Assembly (NCBI RefSeq): GCF_002234675.1
Contig: NC_019863.2
Coordinates: 805,109-869,108, forward strand
Length of the DNA stretch: 64,000 nt
Reading direction: 5' to 3'
Source: Oryzias latipes
Lineage: Eukaryota; Chordata; Actinopteri; Beloniformes; Adrianichthyidae
Shown here piece by piece: positions 50,101-59,931 of this stretch. The notes under the pieces are model-generated. The model did not search any database and was not told the DNA's origin. It saw only the letters and a program-made list of their open reading frames with translations. The position numbers were made by a program, and so were the translations under genes. Position 1 is the first letter of the stretch; each line of letters starts with the position of its first letter.

Positions 50101-53100
50101 TCTGGAGGATGGAGGCTCTTTTCAACCCGGCACCCCTCAAAAAAGGAAATACCAGCCAGTAAAATTTACGAAAATGTAACTTGTCATTTCAACCAGAAAA
50201 TGTTATGTTTGGAATTCATACATGAATGAATCATGTTGATTGTAGATAAAAAATAATCTATTTAATAGTTCCTCATTTCAATCATGTTGATCCAACATGA
50301 AACCGTTGAATTGGATCATGCCTGTAGATAACCTCACGATATCAGGCGTCTATGCGAGACTCCTCAACTACACCTGGCTGCGGCCTGAGGAACGCTCAAC
50401 GTCACAGAATGCCTGAACACTGTAGAATGTTGACCCCGCCCACGTTGGACCCATCTTCTTCGCAAGTTAATGAGGGCATAGTCTCATTTTGTTGAAACAA
50501 CATTTTTCAAATTATTTACAGCACTTAACTTTTTTACATTGATCTAAGTTAATTATTTAGTTTGGTGAAAATAAATCCTGAGTTCATTCAATTTAAGAAA
50601 AACACGTAGTTATCTGAAATAGTTATTTCACTTTTAATCAACTTAATTTAATTAAGTTGGTGTAACTTTGGTGTGAAGCTGTCAATGCGTCATGACGTCA
50701 TAACGTAAGGCAGCGCAAGGAATTATGGGATACCATTTTCTTTACCTGTCTGGGCAGATTGGGATTTTAAATGTGAGTTTTTGTCCGTGTGTTTTGTTGT
50801 CTGGCTGTTTTACTCTGATTTAACTAGTAATTTAAACTGTAATGTTTATTTTTTTCTGCACCATGAGTTAGAGTTTGGGAGAGGATAATGACCAACCCCC
50901 CTTGAGCGGAAAACATTGCATGTATCAATATCAAAGACAGAGGTCACGACACGTGAACTCCTGCCTTGTAATGCGAGACATTGCAGGGTCACTCATGTCT
51001 TTGACAAGGTGATTACAAGGCCCAACGATTGAAACTTTAGAAAAATGAACAAAATTAAAGAAAAAAAACATAAAAGTTAAGTTGGATCAACATTTTGAAT
51101 TGAGTTGAATAGACGTGTCTGCCCTGTAACTGGAAGGTCGTGAGTTCAAACCCAGGCTGAGTCATACAGAAGACTTTAAAAATGGGACCCAGTGCCTCCC
51201 TGCTTGACCCCCAGCATTAAGGGGTTGGATTGGGGGGTTGAACCACCAAATGGTTCCCGAGCGCGGCTTGTCTGCAGCTCACCACTCCCCCAGGGGAGGG
51301 GTCAAATGCGGAGATCGAATGTCACACACCTAGGTGTGTGACAGATAGTGGCACTTTATGTTTATATAAAAATTAAGTTGAATGAACTTACATGTTACCA
51401 ATTGAAATGAGTCATTTAAGTTGGATCAACTTTTTTCATTTTAGAGTGAGCAACAATTTTAAGTTAAGTTGGGTCCAACAATAGTATTTAAATTAAATCA
51501 ACTTAAATTATTTAGGTTGAACCTAAATGCATTAAGTTGACCCAACATAGGTACATTAAGTAGGACCAATATGATTCCTACCAATATGCCTAAAATAAAA
51601 AGAAATCTGTCATTCTTTATTTAAACTAGAAACATTTTGACCAACTGAACCATTTGATGCTGAGAAAAATAATTCATTCATCTTCTTAACCGTTTATTCC
51701 CTTTCGGGGTCACGGGGTTGCCGGAGCCTATCCCGGCCACTTGGGCGCAGGCAAGGGACACCCTGGACTGGTCGCCAGTCTGTCGCAGGGTGGAAAATCC
51801 TCAATCACACATCTCACACAAAAATAATTCAATCAATAAATAATATTAAATCTAAATTGATCTGAAACATTAACACAGCAGCACCAATATATTTAACACT
51901 TTTAGTCTGAAGAAATAGATTAAAACATTGTGCTGATTTATTTTCTAAATGATGATTGTTTATTTATGATCTCATAAAGTTCAGCTGTTTTCCTGCATTA
52001 CCTGCAGTCTGTATGTCAAATACTGACACCAACTAAACCACAGGCAGACAAAGAATACTTTTATGGAAAATAAAGACACGTCATCAAAATGTCTACAATA
52101 GTTCATAAAGAATCATGAGATGAGACATCTAAAGGCAGTGATGATCATGGTGTTGTGCAATCTAGGCTGTGCTCCATGCGCCATTCCACCTGGCAGCCTG
52201 AGCCCCCTCCCATTCTCACAGACAGCAGCTGCAGGGACGGCAGTTCACAGTTTCAGGCTGTTACAAACTCGGTTATAGAACAGATAACAGGAAACCAACA
52301 GTGGCGCAGATTTTTTTTCCTAGCATGTAGCCGCTGCTGCCCCCCATTAAATTTGCGCCCTGGGCAATAGCCTGTATTGCCTGTGCCTAAAACCGCTACT
52401 AGTGCGTGCCCCCCCCCGGAATCGCATCACGCCCCACTATTTGAGAAGCACTGCTCTAACCCTTGTGCTATCCTAGGCACTTTGACTTTGGGAGTTGGGT
52501 CATCTAGACCCACTAGACAGTGCTCTGAACCTTTTTTCTTCAATGATTTGTGATCTTCACTGGTGTCCATGGATTACATGAAATCTTTCCACCTTTATCC
52601 ACCTTTGTCATGGTAGGGAGAACACGTCAATGGAAGGGGGGGGGGTCATCTAAGATAGCACAAGGGATAAACAAACAATGTCAGCTTCTTTCAGCATTTA
52701 TTCTTTTTACAAAGCCCCCGTCACTTAGGGGCTTGCTTTCCTGGGCCATTTCCAAAGTTCCAAAGCTAGCTTCTGTCACAGCTTCACTGGATTTAGCCAT
52801 TTTTGTAAACATTATCTGCTGTGCAGCACAGCCTCCTTGTAGTTGTTAGAGCTGATTGTTGCACTCCTTGCCGGTAAATTTGTCGTAGGTTTTATGATTT
52901 GTAACATAATGACGATTTATATTGAATACTTTGAGCATTGCATTTACCTGTTTACAAATCAGACATGACTTTATCCATGAGGTACGACAAAGTAAAAATT
53001 TGTCCACCTTTTCTCCTCGCCAACACGTTTCTGCTCAAAGGAACCTGCTCTGGCTCTCTTTTATTGAGGGCCACACAAAATCTTCCCGCGGGCCGCAGTT

Positions 53101-56100
53101 TGAGAACCCCTGATTTAAATCAATTGTCCATCTACACAGAACACAATACGTGCGTCAAATTCATGTACACTTCTTTTGTTTTAACACATGTCAAAGTTGT
53201 TGCTTGACGTTTGTCCAAAAGTGTGTTAACTTGCAGCTCTTGCGGCATGTGGGAAGAGCTTCCATCAAAAGCTTTTCCGACCTCATCACGTAGGACGCAG
53301 ATGATGAGAGATCAGGTTTATATATTTTGAATAACAAAAACGTCCCTGCATGTTTCTATGAAATCCTTTAGACATTAGTCAGACTCTCCCAGTGAGGAGC
53401 AGCTGCTTCGACTGGAACCAGTGGGAGGGGCTTTATAGCAGTAGTCTAACGTCCACGGATTTTTCAAGATGCAATGTCTCAAAGCATTTGTTTATATGGG
53501 CATCTTTGATATAAAGAAGTATATTCAGTTCAAATATCTCATTAATGTCTTGTTTTTATGAAAAGGCCTCAATGAGCAAATATATTGATGTTATGATGCA
53601 TTTGTGTCTATGTGTATATGTGTTGAAGTACCTTATATAAGATTCATTAAATCTCTGTTTTGAAGCTTTAAAAAATTTGTAGTCTTTTATTTTGTTATTT
53701 TTTTGCAATTTTTTTTTCTTCATTTTATTGATCAAAAAAATGTCTGAACCATAAGTTTTGTGATCCGTTGCACCCCTAGTTTCTGGCTAGCCCAGACCAT
53801 TATTGATCTCCTCCATGCACAATTGGATGTAGTTCGTCCCTCAAACAGTAGACTCCTCATGTGCCGATGGTTTGTTGCTGCCTTTCTGAATAAAGTCCAC
53901 CAACAGAAGCTGGAACCACTCTCCCTGCTGCCTCACACTTATAAGAAATGACAATAAACTGGATTTTAATGTTCAGCCTCCCTCCAGCTGTTTGAAATGT
54001 CTTTCTTTGCTCTCAGGCTTTGCAGGAGGATGTTGGTTTGGCTAAACTGGTGGATATCTTCTGCACTGAAGGTTATAATGCGAAGGCTAACCTCCACTAC
54101 CTGGGTCCTTTGCTATCCAACTTGACCCAGCTGCCCGAGGCCAGACACACTTTAATGGACAGGGACAGGTGAGAGAAACCCACTGGGGCTACTTTATTTT
54201 ATTATTATATTGTTGTAGTTTCCTACAAAAATCAAGAGAGAAACTTTTGTTTTCATTCAAACGGAGGTGGATCCAAACATTTGTGTCTGCATCAAACTGT
54301 GGGGGTTCAGCTGTGTAACTATAAAGGTTTAAGGTTTTGAACTTGTTGATCCACCAGACTATCTTTTTACTGAGTAAGGGCATAAATCCAGTGTTTGGTG
54401 GCATTCTGACCTGAGGTGATGTAGCTTATCTCTGCTAAGCTAATGATGCTCGTGTGCTTCAGGTGCGTCTTCCAAAGGCTGCTGCCCTTCACGCAGTACC
54501 AGGCATCAGTCATCAGAAGGGGCGGAGTTGTAGGCACGCTGCGCAACTGCTGCTTTGACCACAGTGAGGAAACCAACGTGGACACACTCATCTGCCAATC
54601 TGGCGCCGTGCAGAGCGCCTCCACTTCGCTCACACTAAAGCCACCCCTTAACATCTGAGCTCCGGCCCCTGACCCAAACTCTCACATTCAGCCCCTCAGA
54701 GGGGCTAAGACCAGTCCAGGGGTTCAAATCAAAGCCTCATTCGTGAGCTTTTGTAAAAACGTTTTTCTAGTCTGGGTTAGTTCAGGCTGTTGGGTTGTTG
54801 TGATGAGCTACATGATTGACGTGTTAGTGGCCTTTAGTCATCTGTGAGCTGCAGACATGAACAAACTGTTAACACTGAGGCCTCATTATAAAGCTCAGTG
54901 GTTCTTCTGCACCCCCCACTAAGTTTGGCTTCGTCACACATAGAACAGCAGTTTTACAACAACATATGTGTGACTCTGTCTTTGTGTGAGTCTGTTTTTG
55001 TGTTTCTATGTCTTTGTGTGAGTCTTCAATTCAATTCAATTTTATTCAATTTTATTTGTATAGCCCAAATTCACAACAACAGTCGTCTCAATAGTCTTCG
55101 TATCGGTAATTGAAAAAGTGAAACATAAAATCAAAAGGATCATGAATACATAGAGTTCAATAGGAAAATACTAAATTGAACCAACAAACTGACCAAGCTA
55201 AACTGGCACCCCTGCCCTTAGACCCCCCTTCGCGGTAAGGAAAAACTCCTAAAAAAACGGGTTCCGAGAAAAAACTTAGAAACCTCAGGGGTGTCCACAT
55301 GAAGGAGGGATCCTCCCCCAGGACGGGCAGACTATTTACCAGACCACATAGAGAAAAATTAACTTATCTAAATCTACAACTACATATATAAAGTCCAGCA
55401 GATGAGCTTCATCCAGACAGAGTTGGGGGGACAGTCAGGGGGGGCGAGTCGACCCGGAGACAGGAACCACAGCCAGGTTGGAGCAGTAGGTAGGAGCAGT
55501 AGTAGAGGCAAGCCAGAGAGGAGGTACACGGTCAGGTACAGGAGCACGGATGAGCCAACTGGAATCTGGAAGAACTCCCACTCGCCAGGAGGGGAAAGAG
55601 GGAAAGAGGGACAATACATGAATCACTGCACCAAACAGAGGCATGGAGAACTAAATGATAAATTATGATCAAGAATAGAGGAGAGAAGGAGAGTAGAAGT
55701 CAATAAGAATAGAGGACAGAACCCCAGTGCACCATAGTTACCCCAGCTTCAACTTCTAGCAGCCTTTAAAACAAATAATTATTGTTATTAAGTTTAATTT
55801 AAACCCATTAACATTAAGTTAAATAATCTCTGAATACTAACTAGTCTGACAATAAACCTGTCCAAAGAGAAATGTTTTCAGTCTAACTTTGAATGTAGAA
55901 ACTGAGTCGGCCTCTCTTCCATGAGCTGGGAGTTTATTCCATAAGGCAGGGGCTTGGTGGCTAAACGCTCTACCTCCAACTGTACTTTTACTAATTCTAA
56001 GAACCACAAGCAGTCCTGCATTTAGTGAGTGAAGTGTTCTGTTTGGATGGTAAGGGACTATGAGGTCTTTGATATAGGACGGGGCCATTCCATGTAAGGC

Positions 56101-56598
56101 CTTATAGGTTAACAGGAGGATCTTGAACTTGATTCTAGAATCAACTGGGATCCAGTGAAGTGAAACTAACACAGGAGTGATGTGATCTCTTCTGCTAGTT
56201 CCTGCTAACAATCTAGCTGCTGCGTTCTGAACAAGCTGGAGACTTCTTAAGGAACTCTTAGGACATGCTGCTAACAAGGAGTTACAGTAATCCAGTCTAG
56301 ACGTAACAAATGCATGGATGAGTTTTGTCAGCATGACTGAGGGAGCACGACAAAAACACGTACCTCAGTCAGCCATCATCACGTGACCCCAGTTGGTCTG
56401 TCTTGCTGTGAGTCTGTCTGTGTGCGTCTGTCTGTGTGAGTGTTAGTATGAAGCCTCTTGTGTGAGTCAGTGGTCTGATGTCCTGGTGTTCTCCTCTAGC
56501 TAATCACCTGTGGCTGCTTAGTGATGCTGTGGACATTTTGCCCTTCCTTCTGCTGCCGCTGGCTGGTCCTGAGGAGCTGACGGAGGAGGAAAATGAAG
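47117..56598 (+). CDS. hgh1: HGH1 homologue (FAM203/BRP16), exons 1-6, 3' end beyond window
   Basis: HGH1 is a cytosolic armadillo-like cochaperone that helps fold eEF2 with the TRiC chaperonin. Exons: 47117-47226, 48617-48755, 48830-48967, 54017-54168, 54463-54563, 56500-56598, with consistent phases, 246 codons plus one base. Key stretches: EAAELLSFLTLGTRPDVKAK, KDCYHIIINLSADETLHQVL, SDQICTILSNLTRHERTCKT, EGYNAKANLHYLGPLLSNLT, RCVFQRLLPFTQYQASVIRR, GGVVGTLRNCCFDH and SDAVDILPFLLLPLAGPEEL. These match the family from its N-terminus to the DUF383/DUF384 boundary. Human HGH1 is about 390 aa, so roughly the last third is missing; the next exon should begin near LPVDLQYLP, which I could not find before the right edge. 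Intron 3 appears to use a GC donor. Intron 3 is 5 kb and repeat-filled. The region after exon 6 is occupied by Tc1, hAT and a long L1. Confidence 0.94.
47565..47942. mobile_element. hAT-type MITE, copy 2 of the 11698-12109 family
   Basis: Starts TAGAGCTGCACTAAATGAGG, ends CACTGTGCAGGCCTA. Flanks ATGTCAGC (47557-47564) and ATGGCAGC (47943-47950) match at 7 of 8 bases. Its interior (AACTAAATACATCATTTCC, GGAGGCAAACATC, GATTGGTC) parallels copy 1 in the same orientation. It is in HGH1 intron 1. Confidence 0.9.
49417..49619 (+). mobile_element. Palindromic-end MITE, copy B
   Basis: Ends CCCTTGTGCTATCCTAGG and TAAGATAGCACAAGGGG, flanked by TAAA on both sides. Family of 40228-40438 and 52460-52666. 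A G-rich run lies near the right end. It is in HGH1 intron 3. Confidence 0.92.
50002..50027. repeat. (TG)13 microsatellite
   Basis: Perfect TG dinucleotide repeat in HGH1 intron 3. Confidence 0.95.
50140..51600. mobile_element. AAGTTG-motif DNA repeat, split by a SINE
   Basis: Short palindrome-like motifs recur: TTAAGTTGGATCAAC at 51078 and 51418, AAGTTGGGTCCAAC at 51463, TTAAGTTGACCCAAC at 51532, and related AATTAAGTTGGTG at 50650. This is a non-coding DNA element of a family widespread in fish. Its borders are unclear. Confidence 0.5.
51111..51355 (+). mobile_element. tRNA-like SINE
   Basis: CTGTAACTGGAAGGTCGTGA then GTTCAAACCC forms a polymerase III B-box-like head. It is followed by a conserved body (AAAAATGGGACCCAGTGCCT, CCACCAAATGGTTCCCGAGC, TCACCACTCCCCCAGGGGA) and a tail CACACACCTAGGTGTGTGAC. 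It interrupts the AAGTTG repeat. Confidence 0.72.
51672..51800 (+). mobile_element. Fish interspersed repeat (CTTAACCGTTTATTCC type)
   Basis: ATTCATTCATCTTCTTAACC, GGGGTCACGGGGTTGCCGG and ACTGGTCGCCAGTCTGTCGC are the conserved core of a very common fish repeat, related to the short motif near 42310-42365 and to the left part of 8395-8581. Confidence 0.65.
52150..53113. mobile_element. Probable hAT element interrupted by MITE copy C
   Basis: The right end GGGCCGCAGTTTGAGAACCCC is a standard hAT terminus (GGGGTTCTCAAACTGCGGCCC inverted). The left side CACTATTTGAGAAGCACTGC just before copy C has the inverse character. Interior without transposase. Exact left end not fixed. Confidence 0.5.
52460..52666 (+). 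mobile_element. Palindromic-end MITE, copy C
   Basis: Ends CCCTTGTGCTATCCTAGG and TAAGATAGCACAAGGG. It has the same orientation as copy B and near-identical interior. It is in HGH1 intron 3. Confidence 0.92.
53114..54016. other. HGH1 intron 3, right part
   Basis: AT-rich. GTTGCACCCCTAG at 53768-53780 resembles a hAT end without partner. It ends with the TTGCTCTCAG acceptor of exon 4. Confidence 0.4.
55026..56335 (-). mobile_element. 5'-truncated L2-like LINE
   Basis: A minus-strand frame (55837-56334, 165 codons) contains LIHAFVTSRLDYCNSLLAAC, SLRSLQLVQNAAARLLAGTS, HITPVLVSLHWIPVDSRIKF and KILLLTYKALHGMAPSYI, ending TFKVRLKTFLF. This is the C-terminal segment of L2-type reverse transcriptases, uninterrupted here. 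About 800 bp of 3' UTR follow, ending in the ATTGAATTGAA tail at 55026-55045. The element begins mid-RT, as for most L2 copies. It is in HGH1 intron 5. Confidence 0.88.
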
Positions 56599-56680
56599 GT
56601 GAGAGACCTTTAAGGCGTTCCAATTCAGTGTCGTTAGAATCCATTTGTGTACTTAAGTTGCATTTCCGTATTTTCCTGGA

Positions 56681-57180
56681 TATACACTATATTACCAAAA
56701 GTGTGTTTCTAGGAATTTTTGACCATTCTTCCTAAAGGTCATTGGTGAGGTCACACACTGATGTTGGTGGAGAAGGTCTGACTCTCAGTCTCCTCTCTAA
56801 TTCATCCTAAAGGTGTTCTATGGGGTTCAGGTCAGGACTCTGTGCAGGCAAGACTCTGTCAATCATGTCTTTATGGACATTGCTTGCAGTCATGTTGGAA
56901 GTGGAAGGGGCCCGCTCTAAACTGGTTGGGAGCATGGAATTGTCCAAAATGTTTTGGTGTCCTGAAGCATTCAGAGATCCTTTCACTGGAATTAGGGGGC
57001 CACGCCCAAGTCCTGAAAAAACAGGCCACACCAGAATTCCTCCTCCACCAAATTTCACACTCGGCACATTGCAGTCCGAAATGCACCATTGGCACCTGGT
57101 AACCTCCAAACCCAGACTTATCCATCACATTGCCAGATGGAAAAGTGTGATTCATCACTCCATGGAAGGTGTCTCCAATG
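56681..57180 (-). mobile_element. Truncated Tc1-like transposon
   Basis: TATACACTATATTACCAAAAG at 56681 is a Tc1-type terminal repeat with its TA. A minus-strand frame (56807-57109) reads VKFGGGGILVWPVFSGLGRG and IDRVLPAQSPDLNPIEHL, the transposase region with the second and third catalytic acidic motif settings. The other terminus is missing; at 57180 the sequence passes into a hAT end. Confidence 0.85.
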
Positions 57181-57188
57181 CTCTAGAG

Positions 57189-57560
57189 CAGTGGTTCTTA
57201 ACCTTGTTGGAGCTACCAAACCCCACCAGTTTCACATGCGCATTCACCAAACCCTACTTTAGTGTAAAATAAGATATGATTTTTTCAAATTCAAGACATA
57301 TAGTTTTTCTACTGGTGCACGAATTGAAACGTGCAGAACAAAACCAACATAGTGCATGAACTAACAACAAATGACATACCTGCAAATCAGTGTGACTTCT
57401 GCTGTTGCCTTTGAGAGAGCAGTTCAGATATGCGTGGCCTCACCTTGGCAAGTGCTACTCTCATGTCATTTTCACAGCAAAGTCTGTTCCTTTTCTTTAT
57501 TCATTTCAACCATGTTTGAAAATCTTTGGTGTTGGACCGGACGGAAAACGAAAGGAGGGA
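57189..57560. mobile_element. hAT terminus fragment
   Basis: CAGTGGTTCTTAACCTTGTT with GGAGCTACCAAACCCCACC is a well-known hAT-type end. The opposite end (GGTTAAGAACCACTG) is not found; the element is cut off by the L1 3' region. Confidence 0.65.
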
Positions 57561-57582
57561 AGAAGAGAGAGGGATGTTAGAC

Positions 57583-57606
57583 GGGGGGGGGGGGGGGGGG
57601 GGGGGT
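57583..57606. repeat. Poly-G tract, about 24 bases
   Basis: An uninterrupted G run on the plus strand near the 3' border of the L1-like element (C run on the element's sense strand). A shorter G8-9 run follows at about 57626. Confidence 0.9.
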
Positions 57607-57949
57607 AGGAGGGTGATAATAGAAGGGGGGGGGAATAAGACCATGAAGCAGCATAAAGCAACAAGTTTACTGGTTGTTTATCATTACGGTAAGGTTCCAA
57701 TGTAGTACAAAAAGGGCGGGGCCTGCTAGCTGTCCACATGTCAACATGTACACAAAACAGATAGTGTTCACACACGCATACTTATGCCTTAAAACCAACT
57801 AGTGTGAAATATTTCATTCATTCAATCATGCAAACTATTAGTGCAAAGGTGAGCTAACACCTGTGCTCAGGTGAGTGTTTATGTTCTTCTAAAATGGATG
57901 GAGGAATGTGTAAACAAGGAAGGAGAGTGCCCAGCCATCCCCACACCAA

Positions 57950-59931
57950 GACCCCCGCTGCAGCAGCAGCGGCAGCCGGAACCCCACCAACGCCACACGG
58001 GAGCAGGCAGGGAACAACCGCTCCCCGGGCGACCAAATCCGCCATCCAGGCCAGGGCCAGCAGGACCGCCGCGAGGCCCCCAGAGCCAGAGAGCAGGGAG
58101 GCATGGGGGGAAAGAGAGCGCCGCCCCAGCCCAACCAGGAGAGCAGCCCCGCCGGGAGAGCCCAACGCAGGGCCCCACCGGAGAAGGGCGCCCACAGCCC
58201 CAGACGAGCACCCCATCACCACCCAGGAGTTCCGGGCATCCCCCCACCCCAACCCCAGATACGAGCCAGGACCCCCCAAGGGAGACCCGCTCCGCACTCC
58301 AGGCAGCCACCCACCCGGCCTACGGTTGGTCCAGGGAGGAGCAAAGCAGGGGCCCGCCGCCCCCGCCCAGAAGGGGGGCACCCCGGGGAAAAAGGGGGCC
58401 AACAAGGGGTGTTGTAAACATGGCGCGACCAAGCTCGGCCACAGTTGGAATTTTGGCAGGGCCCAGCGCTCAGGGACAAGGACCAGAACCCACCCCCCAG
58501 GGACACGAACACCCCCGCCTCAGGTTTAATGTGAACCCCCTCCCCGCACGGAGAGAGCACCGCCGGGCCCAGGAAACCGGCACCCAGGGGACACGGCTCT
58601 GTTGCCAAGGGCCCCGTACCCCCCACCAGGGAAGGGGTAGGGGACAGATGGTCCTAGGTTCCACCTTCCTTGCAAAATGTGTGTGCGTGTGTTTGAGAGG
58701 GTGTGTGTGTGCATGTGTGTGTGTTTGTTTATGTTGGGATGTATATATTGAGGGGGGAGGGGTGTATGTACTAAGGGGGGTGCAGTTAAAAATGGCGGGT
58801 AGGGCACTAAGGGGACATCTCCTGATTACTCACAGTGATGTCCCCTCACCCTCCCCACCAAGGGGCCCTAAATGTCTAAGGTGCGGTTAAAATTGGCGGG
58901 TAGGTTTGCCAGGAGGACATCTGCTGCTTGCCGGCAGTGATGTCCAAGCACCCCCCCCTACCAAGGGCCCTACATGTCTAAGGTGCAAATAAAACCGAAA
59001 GAGCGGGGGGCCACTCCATACGGCATCCATAGGAGGGGGACCACTGCCAAGTAGCCCCCCCCCCCAAGGCGCATCGCAGGCTAAACCCCCCACCCCCTCA
59101 CCCTAATATGAGGTTAAATGAGGAAGGGGGTAAGCTGGGGACAGCTGGTAGACTGTCTCCCAGCCCCCCCCCCCAGCATAGGGGCCAGGTCCACCCAGCC
59201 CAGGGGCCCCATCCCCGGAGGCGCCGACACCCCAGGCCCAGCACCACCCACCCCACACAGAAAGAGAGGAGCCAGAAAGCGTCCCCCCCCCCGGAGCAAG
59301 TCCTGGCCCCCACCCCCAAACGCCGGCCCTAGAAGAGCTCTGGTCAGGCCTCGACGGGACCGAGGCAGCCAACCAGCCGGGGCTACCGCCGATTGCCTCA
59401 GTGGAGACCCCGACCCGTCAACCCCCCATGTCCCGTACCAATAGCTGGCTCCCCCTCCCCCCCAGAACGCCCCCCCACAGGACAGGGCTGACAAGCCCCC
59501 CACCCAAGACCCCGCAGCCGAAGCGGATGACACCCAGAGCGACCGGGGGTCCCAAGAGGGTTGTCCCGTCCTGTCCCAGAGCCAGGGAAGGGCTGATCCC
59601 AGCCCCAGGTGTAGATGGGCAGCCCATCCAGCGCCGCTGCCCCCCCCCGAGCAGGGCCCCCCGCCAACCCCCCCCAGCACAGGCAAAGGGACCACCCCCC
59701 CAAGCCAAGCCAGACCACCAACCCCCCCCACCACCACCACCACCACCACGCACCCCCACACCCAAGCCCAGAGGACCACGCAGCGCCCCAGCCCACCCCA
59801 CCCAGGCACCGGACCCAACCCCCCGACCAACGGAGCCCCCACCACCCCCCGCCAGGTACCGGAGGCCCCGACCCCCACCCCGAACCACGGCAGAAGGGCA
59901 AGGAGCAGCGACGACCAGGCCCCCCCACCCC
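57950..59931 (-). other. Very GC-rich 3' region of the L1-like element
   Basis: About 2 kb of C/A-rich plus strand, G-rich in element sense, carries many overlapping open frames up to about 340 codons on both strands. These are proline/glycine/arginine-rich with no domain and are best explained by lack of AT-rich stop codons. G-runs of 4 to 9 recur. Confidence 0.7.
58780..58982. repeat. Two-unit tandem duplication, about 100 bp
   Basis: TTAAAAATGGCGGGTAGG... and TTAAAATTGGCGGGTAGG... both continue through GGACATCT, CAGTGATGTCC and CCAAGGG(G)CCCTA to ATGTCTAAGGTGC. The second unit ends where a partial third begins (AAGGTGCAAATAAAACCG). Confidence 0.85.
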
